64,000 bases of DNA from Streptomyces avermitilis MA-4680 = NBRC 14893 (GCF_000009765.2 NC_003155.5:1178001-1242000), one strand, 5' to 3'; positions 32,927 through 41,747 are shown, counted from the stretch's first letter. The notes: a model not told the origin generated them from the letters alone. Numbers and translations: made by a program.

Positions 32927-33970
32927 TCAGGACAGCCAGGCGTCGGGGGCGGATCCGCCGCGGCCGACCGGGGGGAACAGCTCCTCCAGGCGGGCCAGGA
33001 CGGGCTCGGGCAGCGGGGTGCGCAGGGCGTGCAGTGCCCCGTCCACGTGCTGTTCGGTGCGCGGCCCGATGACCAGCCCGGTCACGCCGGGCCGCGACAG
33101 CACCCAGGCCATGCCGACATGGGCGGGGTCGAGGCCGTGGTCCGCGCACACGTCCTCGTACGCCGCGATGGTGGTGCGGTGGTGCTCCAGGGCCTCGACG
33201 GCCCGGCCCTGTGCCGACTTGACCGCGGTGTTCTCCCGCGTCTTGCGCAGGACACCGCCGAGCAGGCCGCCGTGCAGTGGCGACCAGACCAGGACGCCGA
33301 CACCGTAGGCGGACGCGGCGGGGATGACTTCCAGCTCGGCGTGTCGGGTCACGAGGTTGTAGACGCACTGCTCGGAGGCGAGGCCCAGGGCGTTGCGCCG
33401 CCGGGCCGCCTCCTGGGCGGAAGCGATGTCCCAGCCCGCGAAGTTGGAGGAGCCGACGTAGCGCACCTTGCCCTGCGTGATGAGCAGGTCCATCGCCTGC
33501 CACACCTCGTCCCAGCCGGCGCGGCGGTCGATGTGGTGCAGCTGGTACAGGTCGATCCAGTCGGTGCGCAGTCGGCGCAGCGAGGCGTCGCAGGCGGCCA
33601 CGATATTGCGTACGGACAGTCCGTGATCGTTGGGGCCGCTGCCCATCGGATCGCCGACCTTGGTGGCCAGCACCACCTGCTCACGCCGGGCGGGGCGGTC
33701 CGCCAGCCACCTGCCGATGACCTCTTCGGTGTACCCCTTGTGGACGCGCCAGCCGTAGGTGTTGGCGGTGTCGAACAGGGTGATGCCCTGAGCCAGGGCG
33801 TGATCCATCAGTCGGCGCGCTTCGGGCTCCTCCACCCGTCCGCCGATGTTGACCGTTCCGAGCGCCAGTCGGCTGATCCTCAGCCGGGTCCTGCCCAGTT
33901 CGGTGTGGAGGGGAGCACTGCTGTTGCTGTCGGACTGGACGGGTGCGGGCTCGGCCGTCGTAGGCATCAT
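32927..33970 (-). CDS. aveBVIII: Aldo/keto reductase, dTDP-hexose 2,3-enone reductase
   Basis: 347 residues, aldo/keto reductase (TIM barrel) of the EryBII/TylCII type. The catalytic tetrad is visible: Asp in FDTANTYG, Tyr in NTYG, Lys in LATKVGD and His in LHHIDR. It acts after aveBVI, reducing the 2,3-enone to the 2-deoxy sugar. The start has two adjacent ATGs (33970 and 33967). First gene of the minus-strand run BVIII-BVII-BVI-BV; the gap to aveBVII is 86 bp, to BVI none, to BV 61 bp. Confidence 0.92.
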   Translation of the reverse strand: MMPTTAEPAPVQSDSNSSAPLHTELGRTRLRISRLALGTVNIGGRVEEPEARRLMDHALAQGITLFDTANTYGWRVHKGYTEEVIGRWLADRPARREQVVLATKVGDPMGSGPNDHGLSVRNIVAACDASLRRLRTDWIDLYQLHHIDRRAGWDEVWQAMDLLITQGKVRYVGSSNFAGWDIASAQEAARRRNALGLASEQCVYNLVTRHAELEVIPAASAYGVGVLVWSPLHGGLLGGVLRKTRENTAVKSAQGRAVEALEHHRTTIAAYEDVCADHGLDPAHVGMAWVLSRPGVTGLVIGPRTEQHVDGALHALRTPLPEPVLARLEELFPPVGRGGSAPDAWLS

Positions 33971-34207
33971 CGATCAGTCGACACTCCCTCGTGCGTGAGC
34001 GGCGGGCGCTCGAGCAGGACCCTGACCTGAGGCCCAGGAGGCTACCGGCGATCATGCGATACAGGCAGCCGCTCGATGGTGGGACACGGGCTGCCGTCGC
34101 CGGGCATAGGGGCTGATGGGGGTTGTCCGGTGCGGGTCCGGCTGACAGCTTCGTGGACACCAAGTTGATCCAGTTGATCCACTCCGAAAGGCAGAGGCTG
34201 CAGCGCG
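33971..34207. promoter_or_regulatory. Divergent aveBVIII / aveG promoter region
   Basis: 237 bp without a gene between divergent units. Near 34102-34124 two G-runs are spaced like those at the aveA4 promoter (AGGGGCTGATGGGGGTT; compare GGGGTATCTAGGGG on the minus strand at 24661-24674). At 34164-34181 the 9-mer GTTGATCCA is repeated in tandem just upstream of the aveG start. Both are candidate regulator sites; neither has been tested. Confidence 0.45.
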
Positions 34208-34960
34208 ATGACCAGTGTTCAGACGAGCGACAACTGGCTCCGGCGTTTCCATCCGGCCGCGGAGGCTCCGACGCGACTGGTCTGCTTTCCGCACGCGGGC
34301 GGCTCGGCCGCCTACTTCCACGGTGTTTCCCGTGCGCTCTCGCCGGCCGTCGACGTCTTGGCGGTGCAGTATCCGGGCCGTCAGGACCGGCGGCACGAGC
34401 CGCTCATCGACAGCATCGACGGCCTGGCCGCCCGGGTACGGGAGGAGTTGGCGCCGTGGACGGACCGGCCGTTGGCCCTGTTCGGGCACAGTATGGGCGC
34501 CATGGTGGCGTTCGAGGTGGCGCTGCGGCTGACGGCCGACGGCGCCGCGCCGAGCGTGCTGTTCGCCTCGGGCAGGCGGGCGCCGTCTCGGTACCGCGAG
34601 GAATCCGTACACCTCCATGACGATGCGGGCATCATGGCGGAGCTGAGCCGTCTGGACGGCACCGATACGCAGGTACTGACCGATCCGGAGCTGCGGGAGA
34701 TGGTTCTTCCGGCGTTGCGCAGCGACTACCGGGCGGTCGAGACGTACCGCTACCAACCGGGGCCGCCGCTGCCCTGCCCCGTGGTCGCCCTGGTGGGCGA
34801 CAGCGATCCCAAGGCCACGGTCGACGAGGCCCGCGCCTGGGGCGATCACACGGCCGGACCGTTCGAACTCTCGGTCTTTCCGGGTGGCCACTTCTATCTC
34901 AATGCGCACGCGGAAGCCGTCACGGAATTGGTGCGGACGCGACTGGCGACCATCAGGTGA
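34208..34960 (+). CDS. aveG: Type II (editing) thioesterase
   Basis: 250 residues, RifR/TEII alpha-beta hydrolase family, the usual length. Motifs: FPHAGGSAAYF near 28, catalytic Ser in FGHSMGAMVAFEV near 95, catalytic Asp in GDSDPKAT near 200, catalytic His in PGGHFYL near 227. It would hydrolyse aberrant acyl groups from the PKS carrier domains. It closes the cluster on this side, read divergently from the oleandrose operon. Beyond it the gene content changes to unrelated functions. Confidence 0.93.
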   Translation: MTSVQTSDNWLRRFHPAAEAPTRLVCFPHAGGSAAYFHGVSRALSPAVDVLAVQYPGRQDRRHEPLIDSIDGLAARVREELAPWTDRPLALFGHSMGAMVAFEVALRLTADGAAPSVLFASGRRAPSRYREESVHLHDDAGIMAELSRLDGTDTQVLTDPELREMVLPALRSDYRAVETYRYQPGPPLPCPVVALVGDSDPKATVDEARAWGDHTAGPFELSVFPGGHFYLNAHAEAVTELVRTRLATIR

Positions 34961-35311
34961 TCAAGGTGACGTAGGTGTTCACCATGGCGGAGTTCAGGGT
35001 CGTGCTCCAGCCGAAGTCACCCGGACCCGGCGAGGTCTCTTGCTGCGCGCCGCAGGCCACAGCGGCAGCCCTCTCGGGTCCGGCGCGGCACCGCACTGGC
35101 GGCGCTGTGTGCGCTCACCCTCGCCGCCTGCGGCACCGAACGAGCGGGCGTCAGGGGGCCGAAGGCCGGCCCCGCGCTCGAGACGGTGGACACATTGCGG
35201 CTGGCCTTCCTGGACTCGCTGACCAACACGTCCCGCGTCTTCGCAGGTCCTTGACGGTCTCTTGACGAATCCGGCGGACATGGAGGGCGGCTGCCGGGTA
35301 AGGCGCGGGGC
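34961..35311. pseudogene. Spacer with lipoprotein remnant (35075-35254)
   Basis: No intact gene in this stretch. From 35075 to the TGA at 35252 a plus-strand frame encodes a typical lipoprotein signal (VRRGTALAALCALTLAACG, lipobox LAAC) followed by about 35 residues. No ATG or GTG with a ribosome-binding site precedes it in frame, and the frame ends after 59 codons. It is probably the decayed 5' end of a lipoprotein gene. The upstream half (34961-35070) shows nothing I can name. Confidence 0.5.
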
Positions 35312-36895
35312 GTGACACGTATTGGATTGGTCGTCCTCGCCCTGGCCGCGGCCCTCGCGGCGGGCGCCGCCGCGGGGTCGATATCGCCGTGGTGGTGGTT
35401 CGCCGCCGTCCCACTCACCCTGCTGGGCCTGCTGGGCACGTGGGACCTTTTGCAACGCCGGCATTCGGTGCTGCGCAACTACCCCGTCCTCGGGCACGCC
35501 CGCTTCCTCCTGGAGCGGATACGTCCCGAACTCCAGCAGTACTTCGTCGAGCGGAACTTCGACGGCCGCCCCTTCGACCGGGATGTGCGCAGCATCGTCT
35601 ACGAGCGGGCGAAGGGTACCGACGCCGAGCAGCCGTACGGCACCGAGCAGGACGTCTACCAGCCCGGCTACGAGTTCCTGATCCCGTCGATGGCGCCCCG
35701 CCCGGTGCCGCAGACGCCACCGCGGGTGCGGATCGGCGGGCCCGACTGCAGCCGCCCGTACGACATGGCGCTGCTGAATGTGTCGGCGATGAGCTTCGGC
35801 TCCCTGTCGTCGAACGCGATTCTCGCCCTCAACGGGGGCGCCGCGGCCGGGGGTTTCGCCCACGACACCGGCGAGGGCGGCCTGTCGGAGTACCACCTGC
35901 GTCCTGGCGGTGACCTCGTCTGGGAGATCGGCACCGGCTACTTCGGCTGCCGGACCCAGGACGGCGAGTTCGACCCGAAGGAGTTCGCCGACAAGGCGGC
36001 GCACGAGCACGTGAAGTGCGTGTCGCTCAAACTCTCGCAGGGCGCCAAGCCCGGCATCGGCGGGGTGCTGCCCGGGCCGAAGGTCAACTCCGAGATCGCG
36101 CGGGTGCGGGATGTGCCCGAGGGGCGGACGGTGATCTCGCCTCCGTACCACCGGGAGTTCTCCACCCCGCGCGAACTCGTCCTCTTCATCGCCAGGATGC
36201 GGGAGCTGTCCGGCGGCAAGCCGACCGGCTTCAAACTCTGCCCGGGCTCGCGCCGGCAGTTCCTCGCCGTGTGCAAGGCGATGCTGGAGGAGGGTACGGC
36301 CCCGGACTTCATCATCGTCGACGGGGCCGAGGGCGGCACCGGCGCGGCGCCGCTGGAGTTCGCCGATCACGTCGGCACGCCGCTCACCGAGGGGCTGCTG
36401 ACCGTGCACAACGCCCTTGTCGGCGCGGGCCTGCGCGACCGGATCAGGATCGGGGCGAGCGGCAAGATCGCCACCGGCACCGATCTGGTCAAACGCCTGC
36501 TCCAGGGTGCCGACTACGGCAACGCCGCGCGGGCGATGATGTTCGCCGTGGGCTGCATCCAGGCGCAGCGGTGCCACACGAACACCTGCCCCACCGGTGT
36601 CACCACCCAGGACCCCCGGCGTGCCCGCGCTCTCGACGTCGGTGACAAGACGCTGCGCGTCCAGCGCCTCCAGGAGGCGACCGTGGCCAGCGCGCTGCAG
36701 ATCATGGCGTCCATGGGGGTCACCGATCCCTCGCAGCTGCGTCCGCACATGCTCCACCGGCGTATCGACCCCTACACCGAACGCTCCTACGACGAGCTCT
36801 ATGAGTGGCTGCGGCCCGGGCAGTTGCTCGCCGAGCCGCCCGCTGCCTGGGCGGCCGACTGGCACGCCGCCGACCCCGACCGTTTCACCGTGTGA
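35312..36895 (+). CDS. FMN-binding glutamate-synthase-like membrane protein
   Basis: 527 residues from GTG at 35312. Two hydrophobic segments (about 5-22 and 27-45) anchor it in the membrane. The remainder is the FMN/3Fe-4S synthase domain of glutamate synthase (GltS/GltB central domain): YDMALLNVSAMSFGSLS, a GEGGLSEYH stretch, FIIVDGAEGGTGAAP, GASGKIATGTD and the cysteine cluster C-x5-C-x4-C in CIQAQRCHTNTCPTG for a 3Fe-4S centre. The glutaminase and NADPH-binding parts of a true glutamate synthase are missing, so the reaction is unknown. It lies 13 bp upstream of the next gene, in the same operon. Confidence 0.88.
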   Translation: MTRIGLVVLALAAALAAGAAAGSISPWWWFAAVPLTLLGLLGTWDLLQRRHSVLRNYPVLGHARFLLERIRPELQQYFVERNFDGRPFDRDVRSIVYERAKGTDAEQPYGTEQDVYQPGYEFLIPSMAPRPVPQTPPRVRIGGPDCSRPYDMALLNVSAMSFGSLSSNAILALNGGAAAGGFAHDTGEGGLSEYHLRPGGDLVWEIGTGYFGCRTQDGEFDPKEFADKAAHEHVKCVSLKLSQGAKPGIGGVLPGPKVNSEIARVRDVPEGRTVISPPYHREFSTPRELVLFIARMRELSGGKPTGFKLCPGSRRQFLAVCKAMLEEGTAPDFIIVDGAEGGTGAAPLEFADHVGTPLTEGLLTVHNALVGAGLRDRIRIGASGKIATGTDLVKRLLQGADYGNAARAMMFAVGCIQAQRCHTNTCPTGVTTQDPRRARALDVGDKTLRVQRLQEATVASALQIMASMGVTDPSQLRPHMLHRRIDPYTERSYDELYEWLRPGQLLAEPPAAWAADWHAADPDRFTV

Positions 36896-36908
36896 TCTGG
36901 AGGATCCT

Positions 36909-38672
36909 GTGGCCCGAACCGTTGCCCGCGTCATCGTGGACGCGCTGAGTGAGCTTGGCGTGCGCCAGGTCTTCGGCGTCGTCGGCGACGCGCTCAATCC
37001 GGTGACCGACGCCATCCGCACCACCGAGGACGTGGAGTGGGTGGGTTGCCGGCACGAGGAGGCGGCGGCGTTCGCCGCGAGCGCCCAGTCGCAGCTCAGC
37101 GGCACCCTCGGTGTGTGCATGGGCACTGTAGGACCCGGCTCCGTCCACCTCCTCAACGGGCTGTACGACGCGGCCAAGAGCCGTACCCCGGTCCTGGCGA
37201 TCGCCGGCCAGGTACCGCTCGCCGAACTCGGCAGCGACTACTTCCAGGAGGTCGACAACGACGCGCTCTTCAGTGACGTGGCGGTCTTCCGGGCGACGAT
37301 CACCTCGCCCGACCAGTTGCCGCAGCTGCTGGAGACGGCGGTGCGCAACGCGCTGGGCCGCAAGGGAGTCGCCGTCCTCACCGTGCCGGGCGACCTCGGC
37401 GACCGGGAGCTGAGCGCGGACCGGCCGACCCGCTTCTCCCTGAGTACCCCCGTGAGCCGGCCGGAGGAGTCCGCCGTGCGCCGCGCCGCGGAGCTGCTCG
37501 ACCGCGCGGAACGGATCACGCTGCTCGTCGGACGGGGTGCCCGCGCCGCGCGTGCTGACGTACTGACCCTGGCCGACCGCCTCGCCGCGCCGATGGTGCT
37601 CACCCTGAAGGCCAAGGAGGGCTTCGAAGGTGAAGCCAATCCCTTCCAGGTCGGCCAGACCGGGCTGATCGGCAACCCCGCGGCGGCATCGGCCCTCCAG
37701 GACGCGGACACGCTCCTCCTGCTGGGCACCGACTTCCCCTACCGCGACTGGTATCCGGACGGCCGGACGGTCATCCAGGTGGACAGCGAGGCCGCGCACA
37801 TCGGGCGCCGGGTGCCCGTCGAGGTCGGGCTCGTGGGCGACACGGGCGCCACCGTCCGGGATCTGCTCGGCCACCTCGCCACCGCGCCTCCCGGCACCGA
37901 GGGCGCGCGGGACCGCTCGCACCTGGAGGACGCGCGCAAGAGCTTCGGCAAGTGGCGCGCGAGTCAGGCCCGGCTCGCCGACCCGGCGCACGACAAGGGC
38001 CTCGTCGGACGGGTCCGCTCCGCACTGGACAACCGCGCGCACGACATCCGCCCGGAGGCGCTGGCCGCCGTGGTGGACCGGGTCGCCGACGAGAACGCCG
38101 TCTTCACCTCCGACACGGGTATGGCCACGGTGTGGCTCTCGCGGTTCGTCGAGATGCGCGGTGACCGGCGACTGCTCGGCTCGTACAACCTCGGCTCGAT
38201 GGCCAATGCGATGCCGCAGGCGCTCGGCGCCCAGTGCCTGGACCGGGGGCGCCAGGTCGTGGCCTTCTGCGGCGACGGCGGGCTGAGCATGCTCCTCGGC
38301 GACCTCATGACGCTGAAGACGAGCCGGCTCCCCGTCAAGCTCGTCGTCTTCGACAACCGCCGGCTGGGCATGGTGAAACTGGAACAGGAGCAGGCCGGGC
38401 TGCCGGAGTTCGGCACCGTGCTGGACAACCCCGACTTCGCCGCCGTCGCCACGGCCATGGGCATCACCGGTATCCGCGTGACCGATCCGGCCGAGCTGGA
38501 GGAGTCCGTGCGCCGCGCGTTCGCCACTCCCGGGCCCGTACTGCTCGACGTGCTCACGAACCCGGACGAGATCGCCGTCCCGGCCAAGCCGACCGTCGAG
38601 CAGGGCTGGGGCTTCGCGGTGGCCAAGGTGAAGGAGGTCGTGCGCAGCCACGGGGACAGCGACGGGCACTGA
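36909..38672 (+). CDS. Thiamine-diphosphate enzyme, pyruvate oxidase/dehydrogenase (PoxB) type
   Basis: 587 residues from GTG at 36909, with GGAGG 6 bases upstream. Three-domain ThDP enzyme fold: the N-terminal cofactor-activating Glu in CRHEEAAAFAAS near residue 50, a central FAD-type domain, and the C-terminal ThDP-Mg motif from GDGG to the DN of FDNRRLGM near 455-485. Family members oxidise pyruvate to acetate (PoxB) or form acetolactate; PoxB is the closer pattern. Follows the FMN protein by 13 bp, which suggests an electron-transfer partnership, but that is inference. Confidence 0.87.
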   Translation: MARTVARVIVDALSELGVRQVFGVVGDALNPVTDAIRTTEDVEWVGCRHEEAAAFAASAQSQLSGTLGVCMGTVGPGSVHLLNGLYDAAKSRTPVLAIAGQVPLAELGSDYFQEVDNDALFSDVAVFRATITSPDQLPQLLETAVRNALGRKGVAVLTVPGDLGDRELSADRPTRFSLSTPVSRPEESAVRRAAELLDRAERITLLVGRGARAARADVLTLADRLAAPMVLTLKAKEGFEGEANPFQVGQTGLIGNPAAASALQDADTLLLLGTDFPYRDWYPDGRTVIQVDSEAAHIGRRVPVEVGLVGDTGATVRDLLGHLATAPPGTEGARDRSHLEDARKSFGKWRASQARLADPAHDKGLVGRVRSALDNRAHDIRPEALAAVVDRVADENAVFTSDTGMATVWLSRFVEMRGDRRLLGSYNLGSMANAMPQALGAQCLDRGRQVVAFCGDGGLSMLLGDLMTLKTSRLPVKLVVFDNRRLGMVKLEQEQAGLPEFGTVLDNPDFAAVATAMGITGIRVTDPAELEESVRRAFATPGPVLLDVLTNPDEIAVPAKPTVEQGWGFAVAKVKEVVRSHGDSDGH

Positions 38673-38894
38673 TCCGGGCGCGGCGGGCGCGGCGGTCGCG
38701 GACGGGGGCGCGGCAGTCGCGGGCCGGGGTGCGGCGGAGAACGGTGTCGGTATCGGACCCCGGAGTGCGGTGGAAGTCGTCGCCGCGAAGCCAGGGCCGT
38801 GGGCGCGTCTGTGCCCGCCACATCCTCGGACAGGGGGGACCGCTCCGGCGCCGGCACGACCTGCGTGCTGCCGGGGACCTCCTCAGTGATCTCG

Positions 38895-40094
38895 TTACCG
38901 AGCCTGCATCGGCGTGTCCCCGTACCGGGGTGCTCCAGGGGTGCCGTGCCAGTCCAGGATCAGGACCGTGGCGTCGTCCTTGAGGTTGCCGTCGCAGGTC
39001 TCCAGCACCCCGGCCGTCAGAGCTCGGACGGCTTCCCGTGGGTGGAAGGCGCGGGTGTCGTGTACGAGCGCGGGCAGGTCGACGGCCGCGGCGCCGCGCT
39101 CCTGCATGCCGTCGGTGAGCAGGATCAGCCGGTCCCCGGGGCGCAGGGGCAGTTCCTGTACGCGGTAGGCGGTGGGTGCCGACACGCCGAACGGCAGGTT
39201 GACGGCGAGTTTGACCTCTTCGACGATGCCGTCGCGCAGACGCAGCGGCCAGGGATGTCCGGCGTTGACCAGACGGCACATGCCTGTTTCGAGGTCGACG
39301 CACAGGAGTTGTCCGGTGGCCAGGCCGCGGCTGTGGTTCAGCAGGGCTTGGTGGGCGTGGTGGGCTTGAAGGGCGGCGTCACAGCCGCTGCGGCGGGCAC
39401 CGCGCAGGGCACCGACCAGCAAGGTGGCCAGCAGAGCGGAGTCGGTGTCGTGGCCCATGGCGTCGGTGATGGACAGGTGCAGGGTGTCGCGGTCGAGGGT
39501 GTAGTCGTAGGTGTCACCGCCGATGTCGTCAGCCGGGATCAGCCCTGCGGCGAGGGTGAACTGGGCGGCCTCGCAACAGGAGGCCGAGGGGAGCAGCTGG
39601 TGCTGGATCTCCGCGGCCAGGCTGGTCTTGGTGGTACGCCGGCCCAAGTGGTACAGGTCGGTGAACCGGCGGTCCGTGACGATGATGTAGGCGAGCGCGT
39701 GTGCCGCTTCGCCGACCTGTCTGAGCACGGTGTCGTCGGCGTACTGGAGGGTCACCTCCAGTACGCCGATGCAGTCGCCGCGGTTGGTGACGGGCGTGAT
39801 GACGCGCTGTCCGCCCTGGCCGTCCGGTTCCACATGCTGGCGCTGGCTCTGCAGAACGATGTCGTAGACGCTGCCTCGCAGGCCGACCGGCTCGGCATGC
39901 TCCACGGCATCACCCTCGACGGCCGGAGTCAGCCGCACCAGCCGCTGACCAATGAGGTCGACGAACAGGAAGGACACACGCTCCGCCCCGAACCGCTTTC
40001 GCAGGTTGCGTGCGATCACGTCAACGGACTCCCCCGGCGGCGCGGCCTCCGCGGCGGCCAGAAGCTCACCCAGTTCCAGATCTCCGCCATCCAT
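38895..40094 (-). CDS. GAF-SpoIIE serine phosphatase (RsbU/PP2C type)
   Basis: 399 residues. Residues about 1-155 form a GAF-like sensor domain; residues about 170-390 are a SpoIIE/PP2C phosphatase with the metal-binding marks [44 protein letters not shown] and DDATVLIL. Such enzymes dephosphorylate anti-anti-sigma factors and so switch stress sigma factors. No anti-sigma or antagonist gene is adjacent. It is divergent from the CsbD gene, which carries a possible stress sigma promoter. The 222-bp gap downstream (38673-38894) is GC-rich and holds no gene. Confidence 0.87.
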   Translation of the reverse strand: MDGGDLELGELLAAAEAAPPGESVDVIARNLRKRFGAERVSFLFVDLIGQRLVRLTPAVEGDAVEHAEPVGLRGSVYDIVLQSQRQHVEPDGQGGQRVITPVTNRGDCIGVLEVTLQYADDTVLRQVGEAAHALAYIIVTDRRFTDLYHLGRRTTKTSLAAEIQHQLLPSASCCEAAQFTLAAGLIPADDIGGDTYDYTLDRDTLHLSITDAMGHDTDSALLATLLVGALRGARRSGCDAALQAHHAHQALLNHSRGLATGQLLCVDLETGMCRLVNAGHPWPLRLRDGIVEEVKLAVNLPFGVSAPTAYRVQELPLRPGDRLILLTDGMQERGAAAVDLPALVHDTRAFHPREAVRALTAGVLETCDGNLKDDATVLILDWHGTPGAPRYGDTPMQAR

Positions 40095-40217
40095 GACAAC
40101 CTCCGATCGACTGCCTCTACTCCTTCCCAGGGTTTCTTCGACATCACCCGGCGCGGCCGATCACGACTGGCCTGGACCACGCCGGTCCACTCCACCCCGA
40201 GCTGTTCGGCGACGACC

Positions 40218-40242
40218 GTTTCCATCCCGGGACCATGGGCAC
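40218..40242 (+). promoter_or_regulatory. Possible SigB-type promoter upstream of csbD
   Basis: GTTT (40218-40221) and GGGCAC (40237-40242) are 15 bp apart and lie 33 bp before the CsbD start. The SigB-type consensus in Streptomyces is close to GTTT, about 14-16 bp, GGGTAC/T. The match is partial. Confidence 0.4.
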
Positions 40243-40274
40243 GTGGATGAGTGAGTGCCTACGAAAGGACCGAC

Positions 40275-40448
40275 ATGAGTGCCGGAGAAAAGGCCAAGGC
40301 CAAGGCCGAGCAGGTTGTCGGGAAGGCCGTGAGGAAGGCAGCCCATGCGATGGGCCAGGAGACCACCGCCGCCAAGGGCGCCGCGTTGGAGGCCCGGGGC
40401 AAGGCCCGGGACACCAAGGAGAGGGCGAAGGGCAGCTTCAGGCACTGA
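40275..40448 (+). CDS. CsbD-family stress protein
   Basis: 57 residues, typical CsbD length, all charged/alanine helix: EKAKAKAEQVVGKAVRKAAH at the start, a central GQETTAAKGAALEARGKA and a KGSF end. Start chosen at ATG 40275 with AAAGGA 6-12 bases upstream; an in-frame ATG at 40251 has no such site. CsbD proteins are made in bulk under general stress; the molecular role is not known. Divergent from the SpoIIE phosphatase. Confidence 0.85.
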   Translation: MSAGEKAKAKAEQVVGKAVRKAAHAMGQETTAAKGAALEARGKARDTKERAKGSFRH

Positions 40449-40895
40449 CCGCGCCCCGCTCAGGGTGAAGGCCATGAGCGGAGCCGGCCTGCCACCTGAG
40501 CAGGCTCGTACGTCCGACAGCGCGCAGCCGGGCTTGCCCGGCTGCGCGCTCTGGTTGTGGACTCGCCGTCTCGTCCTGCGGCATTGCGCGAAGCGGCCCC
40601 GGTCCACGCACGAGCCGTCCGGTGGACCACGGCCAGGCGAAGGTGTTCCGCCCGGTGGACGTGAAGTAGTAGCTGGTGCAGCCGCCCGCGTCGTAGACCG
40701 TGGTCGTGAGCGCCTCTTGGACGGCGGTGTTGTGCTCGGCCTGCACGGCCGACGAGGGCGCCCGGACACACATCCACGAAGGCGACCAGCCCGGCGCGTG
40801 GTCTGCATGATCCCGAACTGCGCGCGCCGGCAGCGCACGTGACGGCGGCACCGCGCGGATGGGCACGGGCAGCCCGTCAGAGTGCCCCGAGCGGC
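40449..40895 (-). pseudogene. Spacer with remnant of a flavin-dependent monooxygenase C-terminus (about 40590-40800)
   Basis: No intact gene. On the minus strand, one frame reads EHNTAVQEALTTTVYDAGGC followed by TSYYFTSTGRNTFAWPW, which is the conserved end of FAD-dependent Baeyer-Villiger or related monooxygenases (there typically W-x-x-GGC-x-S-W/Y, then GRN-x-x-x-WP). The rest of the enzyme, over 400 residues, is missing and both flanks are unrelated. A decayed gene or a recombination scar. Confidence 0.6.
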
Positions 40896-40914
40896 GGATA
40901 AGAAACAGATAAAT
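40896..40914 (+). promoter_or_regulatory. Conserved leader motif GGATAAGAAACnnATAAA, copy 1
   Basis: The motif lies 57-75 bp upstream of the 56-residue membrane protein gene. The same motif stands in the same place before its paralogue (minus strand, 46570-46587). Leaders also share GGGCACACGG and GGAGGTTGATAACT before the start. This is likely promoter or operator sequence; which sigma factor reads it is unknown. Confidence 0.5.
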
Positions 40915-40970
40915 CTTCTGCGTGTGCGGGGGTTGTGGAGGGGCACACGGCGGGACGGAGGTTGATAACT

Positions 40971-41141
40971 ATGGTTCCCCTGCTGCTCGTTCTTCTGCTC
41001 GCCCTGATCCTCTTCGGTGCCGGATTCGCACTCAAGGCCCTGTGGTGGATCGCCGTGATCGTCCTGGTGATCTGGCTGGTCGGCTTCTTCGCTCGCTCCT
41101 CGGGAGCAGGTGGGAAGCGAGGCCGCTGGTATCGCTGGTAG
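40971..41141 (+). CDS. Small hydrophobic membrane protein, copy 1
   Basis: 56 residues with two closely spaced hydrophobic stretches (MVPLLLVLLLALILFGAGFA and WWIAVIVLVIWLVGFFA) and a basic tail ending GKRGRWYRW. GGAGG lies 12-16 bases before ATG 40971. A paralogue at 46342-46512 on the other strand differs at about 13 positions and keeps the WYRW end. Such short hydrophobic proteins are common and uncharacterised in Streptomyces. Followed by a strong hairpin terminator. Confidence 0.85.
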   Translation: MVPLLLVLLLALILFGAGFALKALWWIAVIVLVIWLVGFFARSSGAGGKRGRWYRW

Positions 41142-41165
41142 GGCGCGTCCGAAGATGCCGGACGC

Positions 41166-41202
41166 GGGTGGGGGCGCACCGATTGCTGGTGCGCCCCCAC
41201 CC
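41166..41202 (+). terminator. Strong hairpin terminator after membrane protein copy 1
   Basis: GGGTGGGGGCGCACC (41166-41180) and GGTGCGCCCCCACCC (41188-41202) pair perfectly over 15 bp with a 7-nt loop, 24 bp after the stop codon. No T-run. Confidence 0.85.
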
Positions 41203-41239
41203 GTGTGTGCGTAGTCGCTCACCGGCTCCACAACGCAGG

Positions 41240-41269
41240 AACCCCACCCCGGATGACCGGGGTGGGGTT
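41240..41269 (-). terminator. Hairpin downstream of tRNA-like gene, copy 1
   Basis: AACCCCACCCCGG (41240-41252) and CCGGGGTGGGGTT (41257-41269) form a 13-bp stem with a 4-nt loop, starting five bases after the CCA end of the tRNA-like gene on the minus strand. The second tRNA-like copy has an equivalent hairpin followed by TTTTT. Confidence 0.7.
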
Positions 41270-41273
41270 GTGG

Positions 41274-41346
41274 TGGAGCGCCGGGCAGGGCTTGCACCTG
41301 CATTTCCCCGCAGGAAGCGGGGCGTCTTTCCTTGGACCACCAACGC
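41274..41346 (-). tRNA. tRNA-Gly(UCC)-like gene with encoded CCA and aberrant T-loop, copy 1
   Basis: The minus strand folds into a 73-nt cloverleaf: acceptor GCGTTGG/CCGGCGC (two G-T wobbles), T8, D-arm GTC/GAC with A14 and GG in the loop, G26, anticodon arm CCCCG/CGGGG with loop CTTCCTG (anticodon TCC, T33 kept), 4-nt variable loop, T-arm GCAGG/CCTGC with loop TGCAAGC, discriminator T and encoded CCA. Known glycine identity elements of bacterial tRNA-Gly (G1-C72, C2-G71, G3-C70, U73, C35, C36) are all present, as is the A15-T48 pair. Odd points: G at position 55 where T is near universal, and T at 37 where a purine is usual. TACACT at 41388-41393 (minus) is a plausible -10 box. A near-identical copy is at 47751-47823. 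Confidence 0.7.
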
Positions 41347-41747
41347 GAGGCGCGTCAGCCAAGGTTCGGCGGCACGCTCAAGATCAAGTGTAGCGCAGCC
41401 ACAGCGCCGTTTCGCCACGACCGCGACCGGCCGGGCGGCCTGCTGCCCGACCAGTCGTCCGCCGCCCGCACGAGGTGGGTCCCGTATCGCCTTGTCGGCG
41501 TGCCGCGGCGCCGGCGGCCGGCCCATGTGCTCCGGAAACCTGCGGCGTTGGGCCAGCGAGGCGAACTGGTCGTCACAGCCCGCGCAGTAGCCCTCCAGCG
41601 ATTCCGGTGGACTTGATTCAGTTGCTCGGTCGCTGCTGATCTTGGGTGACTCGCTCCGTATCGCCCTCGCGCCACGGCATCGGCCCGGACACCGCGAGAC
41701 GGCTCACCCGGGTTCATCCCCGAGAGCCAAAAAAAGTCGCTCGGCGA

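Noticed and set aside
32067-33503. Long 478-codon version of the O-methyltransferase starting at 33503
   Set aside because: The extra 220 residues are the shadow of aveBVIII; the family begins at MTEREF with a proper ribosome-binding site before ATG 32840.
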